Part shown: positions 7,971-19,010 of the stretch, piece by piece | Layout: each line of letters begins with the position of its first letter | Position numbering within the stretch: position 1 is the first letter of the stretch | Assembly: GCA_020346245.1 (NCBI GenBank) | Contig: CP070778.1 | Span: 2,965,369 to 3,029,368, forward strand | Source of the DNA: Flavobacteriaceae bacterium | GTDB lineage: Bacteria; Bacteroidota; Bacteroidia; Flavobacteriales; Flavobacteriaceae | Length of the DNA: 64,000 nucleotides | Direction of reading: 5' to 3' | Translations under genes and position numbers: made by a program | The notes under the pieces: generated by a model | Told to the model about the DNA's origin: nothing | The model's database searches: none | What the model saw: the letters and a program-made list of their open reading frames with translations, nothing else

Positions 7971-9521
7971 TTAATTAATAGAGACATTCACTAATTGTTT
8001 TTTGCTTCCTCTTTTAGCATAAAACAAAACTGCATTATCGTTAAAGTCCATTAATGGTTTGGATACCATAAGCGGTAGTCGGGCTTCTTTATCATCGATG
8101 ATTTTTTCATAACTCATTTTGCCATGTTTATCGAGTTGTATAACAAAAACATTTCTATTCCTGCTAAAGCCCTGTTTAAAAATTATACGCTCATTATTAA
8201 GGAGTTGAGGATTCTCTGCAGAGCTGCTTATAAAAAAGTAGGTATTGTCGTTTTTGGTATAGGAGCAATAAGATGCGTAGGCGCCATCACCCTGTGTTAC
8301 CTCAGATTTATTAATATTTCTGGCCCAAAGCATCTCACCTTTCAAATTGATCTTTGCACTCACAATGTCGTTATGATGAAAACGTTCCACTCTTAGTCTG
8401 CCTCCGCTGGAATTAGCCTGTATGCTCGATGTTACAAAATACTCTTCAGCATTGAAAAGTATTTCATCATCTTTAGTGAAGCTTACATTTTTAAATACAA
8501 GATTTTTTACCTGCTCTGCGCCCTCCTTGCCAAACTTATCTGTCATAAACTGATTTGAAAAAGGGTTGTATTTCCTTATTTGGACTTCAAGCGTCATTGG
8601 GTCCAATTTAAAATATCCCAACCCATTATACCTGTTATCCTTCCTATCAGCATAAAACCCTACGCAAATCAAATCCCCTTTATGAAGAATAGGTTTTAGC
8701 GCTTCAGAGTATTTCCCCGGCCCGTCAAAGATTTGGGTACTGGCCCCTTGTTTTGTCAGCATTATGAGTTCATACTGAAATTTTCGCTCCAGTGCTGTAA
8801 ATCTTTTTTTCTTAAAATATGCTTTTCCAATAATATATACCCGGTCCATATTTGTGGAAACTGCTATATTCTCAAAAGCATAATTCTTATCTTCTACTTC
8901 ATTAGAAAAATCCTGTTCAAACATCTTTTTAAGCGATGCACTAAACACGTAAATATTATGTTTGTTTATTTTTCCCTTCTTGAAATGGGTGCTAATTATA
9001 AAGGCATTTTTATCTTCACTGAACAGGGCCGTGGTAGTAAAACCAGATGAGAAATTTCTATTATAGTAGTTACGGTCATAGGGTTGCTTAACCTGATCTG
9101 ACTTAATTGATAGCAGCTTCTCTATCGTAAAATTAAAATTCGAAATTGGACTCCGGTGTACTACATAATCATAGGACAGAGTTTCCAGATTATAATCCAG
9201 AAACAATAAATATAATTGCCCATTTTTAATATAACCCTCTATAAAATCAAGCCCTTTTAGCTTATAATTATATTCAGAAACCAATTCAAGGTCTTTGTTA
9301 TAATGCTCTATAAAATAACCCTTGGGTTTTAGGATCATTCCTGCATAATAAGATCTTACTAAAATAGTTCCGCCTTTCCCATCCTGGGAAATTGAAACTA
9401 AGTTGGAATATTTATATCTGTCGTCATACTTTTCTCCAAAATCATAGGAAATAGGCATTTTTTGCCCATAAATAAGGCTCGCAGTTAAAACTGCCAAAAA
9501 AACGAAAACACGAATTTTCAT
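7971..9521 (-). CDS. Secreted protein of unknown function, probably beta-rich
   Basis: I do not recognise this 516-residue protein. It has a clear Sec signal peptide (VFVFLAVLTASLIYG, cleavage before QKMP) and no later membrane segment, so it is periplasmic or outer-surface. The body has repeated strand-turn patterns with aromatic and Asp/Asn-rich turns (YLLFLDYNLET, LICVGFYADRKDNR, DNTYFFISSSAEN), which suggests a beta-propeller. It lacks a T9SS sorting domain. It lies 24 bases after the crotonase gene on the same strand and may be the last or next-to-last gene of that run. Confidence 0.75.
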   Translation of the reverse strand: MKIRVFVFLAVLTASLIYGQKMPISYDFGEKYDDRYKYSNLVSISQDGKGGTILVRSYYAGMILKPKGYFIEHYNKDLELVSEYNYKLKGLDFIEGYIKNGQLYLLFLDYNLETLSYDYVVHRSPISNFNFTIEKLLSIKSDQVKQPYDRNYYNRNFSSGFTTTALFSEDKNAFIISTHFKKGKINKHNIYVFSASLKKMFEQDFSNEVEDKNYAFENIAVSTNMDRVYIIGKAYFKKKRFTALERKFQYELIMLTKQGASTQIFDGPGKYSEALKPILHKGDLICVGFYADRKDNRYNGLGYFKLDPMTLEVQIRKYNPFSNQFMTDKFGKEGAEQVKNLVFKNVSFTKDDEILFNAEEYFVTSSIQANSSGGRLRVERFHHNDIVSAKINLKGEMLWARNINKSEVTQGDGAYASYCSYTKNDNTYFFISSSAENPQLLNNERIIFKQGFSRNRNVFVIQLDKHGKMSYEKIIDDKEARLPLMVSKPLMDFNDNAVLFYAKRGSKKQLVNVSIN

Positions 9522-9545
9522 GATAAATAATGAATTTTAAGCTCA

Positions 9546-10328
9546 TCAGGTTCCCGGAAAATCTGCCTTTCTTTTTTCTAAAAAGGCAGAAGTGCCCTCT
9601 TTAAAATCGGCTGTTCCAAAACAACTTCCAAATGCATTTATTTCGGTTTCAAACCCTTTCGCATTATTCTTAAAACCCGCATTTATCGCTTTTATTGCAT
9701 AAGAAATTGCAACAGGTGAGTTATTCGTTATCTTACCAGCCATTTTTATGCAAAACGGTAATAGTTCTTCCTGAGTCACTACATAATTTACCAAACCATA
9801 GGATAATGCTTTCTCCGCATTAATCATTCCGGCAGTCATGATAAGTTCCATGGCTCTGCCCTTTCCGATTAATTGGGGTAACCGCTGCGTGCCTCCATAA
9901 CCGGGAATTACACCAAGAGATACTTCAGGAAGGCCCATTTGGGCATTATTAGCTGCGATCCTGAAATGACAAGACATTGCTAATTCCAGTCCGCCCCCAA
10001 GTGCAAATCCGTTGATAGCAGCAATGACCGGAGTAGCTAGGTTCTCTATAAGGTCAAAAAGAATTTTCTGTCCCTTTGCAGCAAGTTCTTTGCCTTCTTT
10101 TACAGAATAATTTGAAAATTCTGAGATATCCGCGCCGGCCACAAAAGCTTTTTCTCCGCTCCCTGTAAGTATTATGGCCCTTATTTTTTTATCCTTGTCG
10201 AGTGTCTTAAAAGCCTTACTCAAGTCTTTGATCGTTGCTCTGTTTAATGCATTTAATTTTTTTGGCCTGTTTATAATAACTGTAGCCAGGCTATCATCAA
10301 GCTCAATGAGGACATTTTCAAAGTTCAT
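9546..10328 (-). CDS. Enoyl-CoA hydratase/isomerase family protein (crotonase)
   Basis: Crotonase-fold enzyme of 260 residues acting on acyl-CoA, most simply a 2-enoyl-CoA hydratase. The oxyanion hole AGADISEF, the GGGLELAMSCHFRIA helix with the first catalytic Glu and GLPEVSLGVIPGYGGTQRL with the second are all present, so hydration should be possible. The exact substrate (fatty acid, branched-chain or aromatic acyl-CoA) is not visible. The start is 20 bases after the sensor kinase stop, which implies cotranscription with the kinase and hemJ. Confidence 0.92.
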   Translation of the reverse strand: MNFENVLIELDDSLATVIINRPKKLNALNRATIKDLSKAFKTLDKDKKIRAIILTGSGEKAFVAGADISEFSNYSVKEGKELAAKGQKILFDLIENLATPVIAAINGFALGGGLELAMSCHFRIAANNAQMGLPEVSLGVIPGYGGTQRLPQLIGKGRAMELIMTAGMINAEKALSYGLVNYVVTQEELLPFCIKMAGKITNNSPVAISYAIKAINAGFKNNAKGFETEINAFGSCFGTADFKEGTSAFLEKRKADFPGT

Positions 10329-10348
10329 AGGTCATAATTTTATTGATT

Positions 10349-11830
10349 TTATTCTACTTTTGGAAACAATACCGTAAATACGGTCCCTTTGCCGGGCTGT
10401 GAAGTAAAATTAATACTGCCGTTATAGGTTTCAACAATATTCTTTACCATGCCCAGGCCTAATCCCATCCCGCTGGATTTGGTGGTGAACTTCGGTTCAA
10501 ATACCTTATCCTTAAATCCATCCTGAATTCCAATGCCATTGTCCGCTACGGATATTTTTACTTTATCTCCATGTGAAACTACAGAAACCAATATTCTTGG
10601 CGATTCTACTTCCGGAACGGCTTGTATAGCATTCTTAACCAAATTTGTAATTACACGTATCAATTGAGTACGATCTAATTTGGCTATAATTTCCTCCTCA
10701 TCTGCCATAAAATGAATGTACTTTTCATTAAAAATGTCCAAAGCCAGTTTAACAATTTTTACCACATTCAAATTTTCATTCTGTTGAGCCGGCATTTCCG
10801 CAAAGCTTGAAAACGCCGAAGCAATGCTGCTCATTGTATCAATTTGCTGAATCAGAGTCCGGGAAAATTCCTTTACTTTGGTTTGTACATCGGGATCGTC
10901 GGGATTAAATTTTCTTTCAAAACTTTGAACACTCAAGCGCATAGGTGTAAGCGGATTTTTGATTTCATGGGCTACCTGCTTTGCCATTTCACGCCAGGCC
11001 TGTTCCCTTTCACTGCGAGCGAGTTTGGCCGCACTAATTTCTAATTCATCAATCATCTCATTATATGAATCAATAAGTTTTCCTATTTCGTTTCCCGGAT
11101 TTTCAATCAATATTTTTTCATTTCTTTTCGTAAGATCAGTTTGCGTAATCTTATCAGAAATAGTCTGCAAAGAACGGGTAATGTACTTGGAAATAAAATA
11201 CGCCAGAACAACAGCAATAAGCAACATAAAAAGATAGACCACAGAGAGACGCATCAGGAATTCCCTAAGCTCCATATCATTAAGGGTGTTATCCTCATAA
11301 TATGGCAGATTTAATATACCAATTGGTTTAAATTTGTCGTCATTTATGTAGGTATACGAAGCCTGGTATTTATCGCCGGCAGCAGTATCCTCCAATATGT
11401 ATCGTTTGTTCACTGCATTTGATAACATTTCAATTATTTCCGAATCCAGGTGTAGTGATATGGAATCATTTCTGAATCTTGGTTTTGAACTCTTTATTAA
11501 ATTCCCCTTGAGGTCGTAAATATTGAAATTAACGTTTTGGACATCAGCGATCCTGTAAATTTCATCTTTAAATATCAGGGCAAGATTTTCTGTAGTTACC
11601 GGATAAGTTGTTTCCTGTAGGGTATAGGCAATACTCTGTTTAATTTGTCCTTCCTTTCGCTCTAAACGAACCTGGTGATAATCTTTAGATTGCTCCCTAT
11701 ATTGGTAAATAGTGACCCCAGCTATTAATACCGATGCAATGAGCACCAGTAAAATCATAGTGACAAAAATTCGGGATCTAAGGGATAATTTTTTAAACAA
11801 TGACTCCTGATTTGAGTTTAAAGATAGCAA
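10349..11830 (-). CDS. NtrY-like membrane sensor histidine kinase
   Basis: Two-component sensor kinase of 493 residues. Order: first membrane helix (about 20-42), extracytoplasmic sensor region (about 45-185), second helix (about 192-214), HAMP (ISKYITRSLQTI onwards), dimerisation/phosphoacceptor helix with His288 in HEIKNPLTPMRLSVQ, and a HATPase with DNGIGIQDGF and MGLGLGMVKN. The HEIKNPLTP box resembles NtrY-type kinases. No response regulator gene is adjacent. The first start in frame is TTG at 11828-11830; a second TTG lies ten codons later and the first ATG is already inside helix 1, so translation probably begins at TTG. Confidence 0.88.
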   Translation of the reverse strand: MLSLNSNQESLFKKLSLRSRIFVTMILLVLIASVLIAGVTIYQYREQSKDYHQVRLERKEGQIKQSIAYTLQETTYPVTTENLALIFKDEIYRIADVQNVNFNIYDLKGNLIKSSKPRFRNDSISLHLDSEIIEMLSNAVNKRYILEDTAAGDKYQASYTYINDDKFKPIGILNLPYYEDNTLNDMELREFLMRLSVVYLFMLLIAVVLAYFISKYITRSLQTISDKITQTDLTKRNEKILIENPGNEIGKLIDSYNEMIDELEISAAKLARSEREQAWREMAKQVAHEIKNPLTPMRLSVQSFERKFNPDDPDVQTKVKEFSRTLIQQIDTMSSIASAFSSFAEMPAQQNENLNVVKIVKLALDIFNEKYIHFMADEEEIIAKLDRTQLIRVITNLVKNAIQAVPEVESPRILVSVVSHGDKVKISVADNGIGIQDGFKDKVFEPKFTTKSSGMGLGLGMVKNIVETYNGSINFTSQPGKGTVFTVLFPKVE

Positions 11831-11875
11831 TAATCAAGCCAAAGCAGCCATTGAAATAACCCAAATTAAACAGTG

Positions 11876-12427
11876 TTAAGCATTGGGGTTCCTTTCTCTA
11901 AACCTCTTATACAATCGTATCCCCAGCATAAGAAGAATGCCGAGGACGATAAGACCCAATACACCAAAAATCCAGTTGAAGGTGCCCTTCAATATTACCA
12001 GAAATGTAACGGCAAACAGAATTACAGTGGCGCCTTCATTCCAAATTCGCATAAAATTGGAAGAATACTTTATTTCGTCGCGCTGTAACTGAAGATAAAT
12101 CATATGTGTTTTCATATGATAAACAATGAGCAATACTACGAATACCAATTTAATAAGCATCCAAGGCTGTTCTAACCAACCGGGTATTAACAGTAGCAAC
12201 CAGATTGCAAAAACCGTACATAAAACCGCTGAAGGCCATGTAATTATATACCATAACCGCTTTGTCATTAGTTTAAGTTGGTTAGATAGTATTTCTTTAT
12301 CAGGAGAAGGCTTGTCTGCTGCTTCAATATGGTAAATGAACAATCTTGGTATATAAAATAATCCCGCAAACCATGTCACTACAAAGATTAGATGCAGTGC
12401 TTTAATATAATTATAGTATTCTTCCAT
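11876..12427 (-). CDS. hemJ: Protoporphyrinogen IX oxidase HemJ
   Basis: Integral membrane enzyme that oxidises protoporphyrinogen IX to protoporphyrin IX, the penultimate step of haem synthesis. The 183-residue protein has the family N-terminus KALHLIFVVTWFAGLFYIPR with the conserved His12, a conserved Lys93 in MLIKLVFVV, and four or five membrane helices. This is the HemJ (former UPF0093) group rather than CopD. The ATG overlaps the stop of the upstream BNR gene by one base (TAATG). With hemA-F/B at 34-41 kb and hemH at 27 kb it completes the late steps found in this window. Confidence 0.87.
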   Translation of the reverse strand: MEEYYNYIKALHLIFVVTWFAGLFYIPRLFIYHIEAADKPSPDKEILSNQLKLMTKRLWYIITWPSAVLCTVFAIWLLLLIPGWLEQPWMLIKLVFVVLLIVYHMKTHMIYLQLQRDEIKYSSNFMRIWNEGATVILFAVTFLVILKGTFNWIFGVLGLIVLGILLMLGIRLYKRFRERNPNA

Positions 12428-15400
12428 TATTTCTCATATCTAATTGCTCCAATACCTGCTTCCCACAGTTTTTTATTAAAATCTGGCAGTTCTTTTTCTA
12501 AAAATTCATTCCCTTGCATTTTTAATCGTTCCCATTCTTTATCCAATTCATTTTTACGAACCCTGGATGAGGTATTCACCCTTGGTATTGCACTATTGGT
12601 TTGGTCTTTTAGAAACAGGTACTCCGCGGTAAATTTATTTGGAAAATTTTCTACATCGTCATACGCCCTGGATTTACGCTGTATCATATCCTCATCCCAT
12701 TGGTTCAATCTATTATAAAGGGCTATCCCTGCCTTTTTAAGATCATTATCTTCCAGGTCCCTAATGATGTCCTTAAGTTGTGTCCTGGCATTATAAAGTG
12801 TATTCACCATCAGGTGCATTTGGGTAATATTTTCCTCCAATTCCGTCATAAATGCATCGTAGGCATCATACTGTCCCGGTTTGGTTTCAAAACCTGGTGT
12901 TTCCAGAATATTTGCCGTTGTACTAATTGTTTTATCTCCCATCCGTAACTTTAAAGTATATGTTCCTGGTGGCGCCATATGCCCTCTAAAGTTAGCTTCG
13001 ATATAGGTGTCAGGGATACCCGGAATTATTGGATAAAGCATGTCCCATACAAATCTGTTTAAGCCTTCGTCCATGGAAAGAACAGGTGCCGGAGGTGGGC
13101 CGCCACCTTCATGTTTTTTATAATTTGGGTCTTTTTCGGAACTAAACTTGCGAATAAGCTTACCCTCCTCGTTAAGTATTTCCAACATAATTTCTTCAGT
13201 AGGAGCAGTCTTAGGTAATTCATAATACAGTACAACTCCGTTAGCAGGGTTGACACCGTAAAATGGATTAGTTCCTTTAAAAGTAGTTGAATTCATATTT
13301 AAAGGGCTATCCCAGGATCCATTATATGCATCCTCGGGCTTCATTATTCCAAAATTGCTATTCTGATTCCTGTATTGGGCAAGTGCCCCGAGGTCATCTA
13401 AAATCCAAAAAGATCTTCCCGAAGTAGCTACAATTAAATCGCCCTGGTGTACCATTAAATCAGTAATAGGCGTCACAGGTAAATTAAGCTGAAAAGGTTC
13501 CCATGAAACCCCTCCATTCCAGGAAATATAAATTCCTTTTTCCGTTCCTGCGTAGAGAAGGTTTTTGCGTGAAACATCTTCCCGAACTACTCTGGTAAAG
13601 GAACCGTAAGGAATTCCTGAACTAATATTTGTCCATGTTTTACCGTAATCCGTGGTCTTGTACAAGGCAGGAGTATAGTCATTGAACTTATAGCGAGTCG
13701 TTGCAATATAGGCAGTTGCCGGGTAATGTGGCGAAACATCAATAGCGTTAATCAAACATTCCCTGAGGCCTTTTGGAGTAACATTTTCCCAGCTTTCCCC
13801 CCCATTCTTTGTTATATGAACAAGACCATCATCACTGCCTGTCCAAAGCACTCCCTTTTCATGTGGCGATTCTATCATATGGGCTATTGTTCCATAATTT
13901 TCAGCACCAACTGCCTCAACGGTATATGGCCCGCCTCCTTTACCTTGTTTTTCATCCATATTGCGGGTTAAATCGGGAGAAATTTCCTCCCAGTTAAGCC
14001 CTTTATCCCTCGTTCGCAATACCAATTGGGCACAATGATAATAAGTGTCGGGTTCATGTTGCGATCTTATTATTGGCGCACTCCAGTTGTAAAGGTATTT
14101 CATATCCCTCGCAGCTCTTCCCAAATATTGAATGGGGGCTGCCATAATTTTTGTTTCAGACCTGGTCTGCATATCAAGTATTTCAATAGTCCCAAGGTAA
14201 TTGCCTCCCATAACATACCTTGGATTATCAGGGTCAAATGCAAGAAAAGCACTTTCACCACCTGCGGCATAGGTCCAATCTCTTTCCGTGATGCCCTCTC
14301 GCCCTAACGAAAGACTTGCAATTTTTACAGAGGAATTATCTTGTTGTCCCCCATAGACATTATAGGGAAAAAGCCTATCGGCATTTATTCGGTAAAACTG
14401 AGCAGTAGGCATTATATCCTGAGTAGACCATGTTTTACCACTATTATAGGTGATGGCGGCGCCACCATCGTTAGCTATAACCATGTTTTTTGAATTGTCC
14501 GGATTTATCCACAGATCATGGTAATCCCCATGAGTACCGGTTATCACTTCCCACGTTTGTCCCCCATCAATAGATCGGTAGGTGGAAGCGCTTAAGACAT
14601 ACACTGTATTTTCATCATTAGGATCTGGAAACACCTCAATATAATACCAGGCGCGTTGCACTAATCTATTATCACCACTTACCATGGTCCAGGTAATACC
14701 TGCATTATCAGAAACAAACAACCCTCCCTTATCCTGATCAGAATCACTTTCAATCAAGGCATAGACTTTATCAGAATTGGCCGGACTTACGGCAATAGCC
14801 ATCTTGCCCTTTTCTTCTGGTAGTCCTTCGCCTATTTCAAACCAATTTTCTCCCCCATCAACAGATTTATAAAGTCCGCTTCCGGAGCCCCCGCTAATAA
14901 CTATATGCGGTTTCCTTTGATGGTGCCACATTGCGGCATAAAGCACCCCGGGTGTATTGGGATCCATTGAAAGTTCTGAACATCCGGTAAGTGTATTTAC
15001 AAATAAAACTTGCTCCCAGCTTTCCCCGCCATCAACAGATTTATAGATTCCGCGTTCTTCATTCGGGGCATATAATGCTCCCTGAGCTGCCACATAAACG
15101 ATATCCGGATTTTTAGGGTGAATAACAATTCGCGAGATATGTTGTGTTTTGCTTAACCCCAGTTTTTTCCAGGTTTTCCCGGCATCTGTAGACTTATAAA
15201 CGCCATCACCATAGGAGGTCATAACTCCTCGTGGTGCGTGCTCTCCCATTCCACAGTAAACAACATTGGGGTCCGAGGGTGAAACAGCAACTGCGCCCAC
15301 TGAGCCTGTCTGAAAAAACCCATCCGATATATTTTCCCATCGTTGGCCGGCATCGCAAGTTTTCCACAGACCCCCTCCTGTAGTTCCCATATAATAGGTT

Positions 15401-15558
15401 AATGGATCTCCAATGACGCCAGTAGCGGTTACCGATCTGCCGCCTCGAAAAGGGCCGATATTCCGATATTTAAGAGGTTTAAAATAAGTTTCCGCATCCT
15501 GGGCAAAACCCAGACTTATGGATAATACAAAAACAAACAGTACATAAAGATCTTTCAT
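12427..15558 (-). CDS. Giant secreted BNR/Asp-box repeat protein (sortilin/VPS10-like), copy 1
   Basis: A 1043-residue exported protein with a signal peptide ([15 protein letters not shown]) and a large beta-propeller region with at least ten Asp-box repeats of the form S-x-D-x-G-x-x-W, for example [35 protein letters not shown] and KTTDYGKTW. The last 250 or so residues form a separate beta domain followed by a helical, charged tail. Such proteins are often labelled glycosyl hydrolase or VPS10/sortilin-like; I see no assigned catalytic site. It is 28 bases after a paralogue of nearly the same length and its stop overlaps the hemJ start. Confidence 0.85.
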   Translation of the reverse strand: MKDLYVLFVFVLSISLGFAQDAETYFKPLKYRNIGPFRGGRSVTATGVIGDPLTYYMGTTGGGLWKTCDAGQRWENISDGFFQTGSVGAVAVSPSDPNVVYCGMGEHAPRGVMTSYGDGVYKSTDAGKTWKKLGLSKTQHISRIVIHPKNPDIVYVAAQGALYAPNEERGIYKSVDGGESWEQVLFVNTLTGCSELSMDPNTPGVLYAAMWHHQRKPHIVISGGSGSGLYKSVDGGENWFEIGEGLPEEKGKMAIAVSPANSDKVYALIESDSDQDKGGLFVSDNAGITWTMVSGDNRLVQRAWYYIEVFPDPNDENTVYVLSASTYRSIDGGQTWEVITGTHGDYHDLWINPDNSKNMVIANDGGAAITYNSGKTWSTQDIMPTAQFYRINADRLFPYNVYGGQQDNSSVKIASLSLGREGITERDWTYAAGGESAFLAFDPDNPRYVMGGNYLGTIEILDMQTRSETKIMAAPIQYLGRAARDMKYLYNWSAPIIRSQHEPDTYYHCAQLVLRTRDKGLNWEEISPDLTRNMDEKQGKGGGPYTVEAVGAENYGTIAHMIESPHEKGVLWTGSDDGLVHITKNGGESWENVTPKGLRECLINAIDVSPHYPATAYIATTRYKFNDYTPALYKTTDYGKTWTNISSGIPYGSFTRVVREDVSRKNLLYAGTEKGIYISWNGGVSWEPFQLNLPVTPITDLMVHQGDLIVATSGRSFWILDDLGALAQYRNQNSNFGIMKPEDAYNGSWDSPLNMNSTTFKGTNPFYGVNPANGVVLYYELPKTAPTEEIMLEILNEEGKLIRKFSSEKDPNYKKHEGGGPPPAPVLSMDEGLNRFVWDMLYPIIPGIPDTYIEANFRGHMAPPGTYTLKLRMGDKTISTTANILETPGFETKPGQYDAYDAFMTELEENITQMHLMVNTLYNARTQLKDIIRDLEDNDLKKAGIALYNRLNQWDEDMIQRKSRAYDDVENFPNKFTAEYLFLKDQTNSAIPRVNTSSRVRKNELDKEWERLKMQGNEFLEKELPDFNKKLWEAGIGAIRYEK

Positions 15559-15585
15559 TCTAATAGTGTAATATTTTATATGGAT

Positions 15586-18500
15586 TTATTCTTCGATAAA
15601 TAAGTAATTCAGCTTTAAATCGTTAAAAGCCTCGTTAAATTCCTTGATTTCTTTATCAACCATAGTATTAAAATTGACCAATTGCGCATTGATCTTTGTG
15701 GTCAATTCATTTTTTACAGCAATGTCCTGATCTGTTGGTGGAAAATCATCCATGGAGACTAAACGATTCAGATGTGCCAGCTTATTGGTCAGTCGAATTG
15801 GAAAATTCAAAGGATCTTGACTGCTACGGTTTTTAGTTTGATATAATGCTTTTTCAATCTCTTCGAAACCCTTTTTCATTTCCCTGGCTTTCTCCACCAA
15901 ATCGTTCGTTGTGGAATTACCTTTATACTGTTCAATGAAGGTATTTAAGCGGGATGTAATTTTGCGTATCTTTTCTATAGATTTATGTGCCTTGTCTACT
16001 GTTGAATTTATATCGCTTATAAAATTATATTGTTTTTGCATATCCGCTAATGAAACTTCAGCTCTAGGATCCGGTAAAATAGCAAACGTTTCGGAGATAC
16101 TCGTTCCATTTCTGTTCAAATAAACTTTGTAAGTGCCCGGAACGGCCTTGGCCCCATCAAGGTTGGCCGACCATAAAATCATCCCCTCCAATTTTTCTGC
16201 TCCTTCGCCCTTAGTATCCCAGACATGGATATTTCCTCCATTTTGGACTTCCAACTTAGCTTCTTTTTTGTCGCTATAAGTAGTAAAATTAGCAAGTGTG
16301 TCACCAGACATAGACATGTATGTTAGTGCAATACTATCTTTCTTGTCCCATTCTTTTAGGTAAAACTGAGTCATTACTCCGGCCGGATGGTTTTGTCCTT
16401 CTGTTTTTGAAGGTTCACTAGCTGCCAGGCCTTTAGTCCTGTATGCATCTTTGGGTTTAAAAAGTATTGTAGCCGCATTTTTATTGGCACTATTAAGCTG
16501 ATGCAAGACAGTAAGGTCATCAATAATCCATAAACTGCGCCCCTGGGTTGCCACAATAAGTTTATCATCTTTAATACTAAGATCGGTTATGGGAACAATG
16601 GGCAAATTAAGTTGAAAAGCCTGCCAGCTTTGCCCATCATTAAAGCTTATATACATTCCGGTCTCTGTCCCTGCATATAGGAGACCTTTTCTTTTTGGGT
16701 CCTCGCGAAGAACTCGTGTAAAGTGTTCATCGTTTATACCGTTCGTTATTTTTTTCCAGGTTTTACCAAAATCACTGGTTTTGTACAAGTATGGTTTAAA
16801 GTCGCCCAATTTGTAGCGCGTTGCTGCTACATAGCAGGTGCCTTCATCAAAAGCAGAAGGTTCAATACTGTTTATCATGTTCCACTCCGGCATGTTTGCA
16901 GGTGTTACATTCTCCCACCTTTCTCCTCCATTTTTCGAAACATGTATAAGTCCGTCATCACTTCCAACCCAGAGTAAACCTTCCTTAAGCGGACTTTCAT
17001 TGGCCGCAAAAATGGTACAATAATACTCAACACCGGTGTTGTCCTGTGTAATTGGCCCTCCACTCGAAACTAGTTTTGACGGTTCATTTCTGGTTAAATC
17101 TTCACTCAATAGTTTCCAGCTTTGGCCCTCATTTTCACTTAGATGTACGTGATTGGAAAAAGTGTATAATTTTTTTGGATCATGTTTGCTGAAAATGATA
17201 GGAAAATTCCATTGAAAACGGTATTTCATTCCCTCCGCACCATATCCCATAGGGTTATCGGGCCATACATTAACCGCCCTAGTGGTCCCGGTCTTATGAT
17301 TTACTCTTGTTAAAAAGCCTCCATAGCTGCCACCATAAACAATGTCATTATCTAAAGGATCTATAGCAATATGAGCCGATTCTCCTCCAGCTGTTTCTTC
17401 CCAATCATCCTCACTAATGCTGTTGCCATCACTCCGATGTTTAATACGGATTGTTGAATTATCCTGCTGGGCAGCATATATTCGAAATGGAAAATCATTG
17501 TCTGTCGTTACCCTGTAAAACTGAGCTGTGGGTTGATTGTAATAGGTGCTCCATGTATCACCCCCATCATAAGAAATCTGAGCTCCTCCATCATCTCCAA
17601 TAATCATCCGCTTTGAATTTTCTGGTGCTATCCACAAATCGTGATGGTCCCCATGAGGAGCATTAAATGTCTTAAAAGACTTCCCTCCGTCTGTAGATTT
17701 ATGGTAACGCACATTTAAAACATAAATAACATCTTCATCCTCAGTATCAGCATATAGTCTTGTGTAATACCACGCTCTTTGTCTTAACTTTCTTTCGCTA
17801 TTAACCTGTGTCCATTTTTTACCCCCGTCTTCACTCCGGTAAAGACCTCCTTTTTCCTTTTGTTCAACAATTGCCCAGACGCGTTCAGAATTTTTAGGTG
17901 ATACTGTTACACCTATTATTCCTAGAGTATCCTTTGGAAACCCTTCATTTTTTGAAATTTCATTCCATGTTTCCCCGCTATCGGTGCTTTTCCATAGAGC
18001 AGAGCCTTCTCCCCCGCTGCTCAGACTATACGGCGTCCTTTTTGCTCTCCATGTAGAAGCATATAATATACGTGGGTTGTTGGGATCCATGATAAGGTCA
18101 ACTGCGCCAGCCTGATCATTTACAAAAAGCGTTTTGCGCCAGGTGGCACCTCCATCTGTACTCTTATAAATGCCTCGATCCGGAGTTGGTTTATAAATAT
18201 TCCCCAATACAGCCGCATAAACTATATCCGGGTTTTCCGGATGTATACGAATACGCGGTACATGCCTGCTTTTCTGAAGACCAATCGACTTCCAGGTTTT
18301 GCCAGCGTCCACTGTTTTCCAGATACCATAGCCAGAAGATACATTCCCCCGCAAAGTTTTTTCACCCCCACCTACATAAATTACATTTGGATCACTTTTT
18401 GCAACTTCTACAGCACCAATACTGCCTCCAAAAAATCCATCTGAGATATTTTCCCAACTCCTGCCGCCATCAACTGTTTTCCAAACACCTCCTCCGGTAG

Positions 18501-18723
18501 CACCAAAATAGAACAGATTAGGTTCTTGCGGCACTCCGGTGACAGCTGCTGAACGTCCGCCTCGAAAAGGGCCCACTAATCTATATTCAAGGCTTGAATA
18601 TAATGCTTCAGGGTATTCAAATTGTGTATTGGAAGTAACTCGTTTTTTTTGAGCATTTGTAAGAGAGACTAATGATAAAGCAGCCAAAACTAAAAGGCAT
18701 GCCTTAGCAGTAATGAATTTCAT
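15586..18723 (-). CDS. Giant secreted BNR/Asp-box repeat protein (sortilin/VPS10-like), copy 2
   Basis: A 1045-residue paralogue of the next gene downstream, colinear over its whole length. It has a signal peptide (ACLLVLAALSLVSLTNA), an opening block [19 protein letters not shown] shared with copy 1 ([12 protein letters not shown]), and many Asp-boxes (KTVDGGRSW, KTVDAGKTW, KSTDGGATW, RSEDGGKKW, SKNGGERW). The C-terminal helical tail (NSTVDKAHKSIEKIRKI) may be a coiled coil. Surface or periplasmic location is inferred; substrate and enzymatic activity are unknown. It is probably the first gene of the minus-strand run that continues through copy 1 and hemJ. Confidence 0.85.
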   Translation of the reverse strand: MKFITAKACLLVLAALSLVSLTNAQKKRVTSNTQFEYPEALYSSLEYRLVGPFRGGRSAAVTGVPQEPNLFYFGATGGGVWKTVDGGRSWENISDGFFGGSIGAVEVAKSDPNVIYVGGGEKTLRGNVSSGYGIWKTVDAGKTWKSIGLQKSRHVPRIRIHPENPDIVYAAVLGNIYKPTPDRGIYKSTDGGATWRKTLFVNDQAGAVDLIMDPNNPRILYASTWRAKRTPYSLSSGGEGSALWKSTDSGETWNEISKNEGFPKDTLGIIGVTVSPKNSERVWAIVEQKEKGGLYRSEDGGKKWTQVNSERKLRQRAWYYTRLYADTEDEDVIYVLNVRYHKSTDGGKSFKTFNAPHGDHHDLWIAPENSKRMIIGDDGGAQISYDGGDTWSTYYNQPTAQFYRVTTDNDFPFRIYAAQQDNSTIRIKHRSDGNSISEDDWEETAGGESAHIAIDPLDNDIVYGGSYGGFLTRVNHKTGTTRAVNVWPDNPMGYGAEGMKYRFQWNFPIIFSKHDPKKLYTFSNHVHLSENEGQSWKLLSEDLTRNEPSKLVSSGGPITQDNTGVEYYCTIFAANESPLKEGLLWVGSDDGLIHVSKNGGERWENVTPANMPEWNMINSIEPSAFDEGTCYVAATRYKLGDFKPYLYKTSDFGKTWKKITNGINDEHFTRVLREDPKRKGLLYAGTETGMYISFNDGQSWQAFQLNLPIVPITDLSIKDDKLIVATQGRSLWIIDDLTVLHQLNSANKNAATILFKPKDAYRTKGLAASEPSKTEGQNHPAGVMTQFYLKEWDKKDSIALTYMSMSGDTLANFTTYSDKKEAKLEVQNGGNIHVWDTKGEGAEKLEGMILWSANLDGAKAVPGTYKVYLNRNGTSISETFAILPDPRAEVSLADMQKQYNFISDINSTVDKAHKSIEKIRKITSRLNTFIEQYKGNSTTNDLVEKAREMKKGFEEIEKALYQTKNRSSQDPLNFPIRLTNKLAHLNRLVSMDDFPPTDQDIAVKNELTTKINAQLVNFNTMVDKEIKEFNEAFNDLKLNYLFIEE

Positions 18724-19010
18724 ATAGCGTATTTTTCAATGATCGGCTAATGTAGGAAAAAAACCAGGGAATTGAGAATGAAATGCCAGAACAGATGATT
18801 GCAGTTTATCATTCCAGATAGTTCGGTTTCTTATTAACTCATAGCTCCAGATCTGATGCTTTTAGAACATTTTGTACAGAAATAATCCCTAATTTTAACA
18901 ATCCCAAATTTTTTAAACAACCACTAAAATTAGGCAAGCTTTATCAAAATCATTGACATGCCTTTATAAGTATAAAATAGTATAGAAAAATAATCAACAA
19001 GAAATAGCGA
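18724..19010. other. Divergent intergenic region with no gene seen
   Basis: This AT-rich gap separates the minus-strand BNR gene from the plus-strand bestrophin gene and must hold both promoters. I found no exact TAnnTTTG box with a good -33 partner and no coding frame. Confidence 0.5.
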
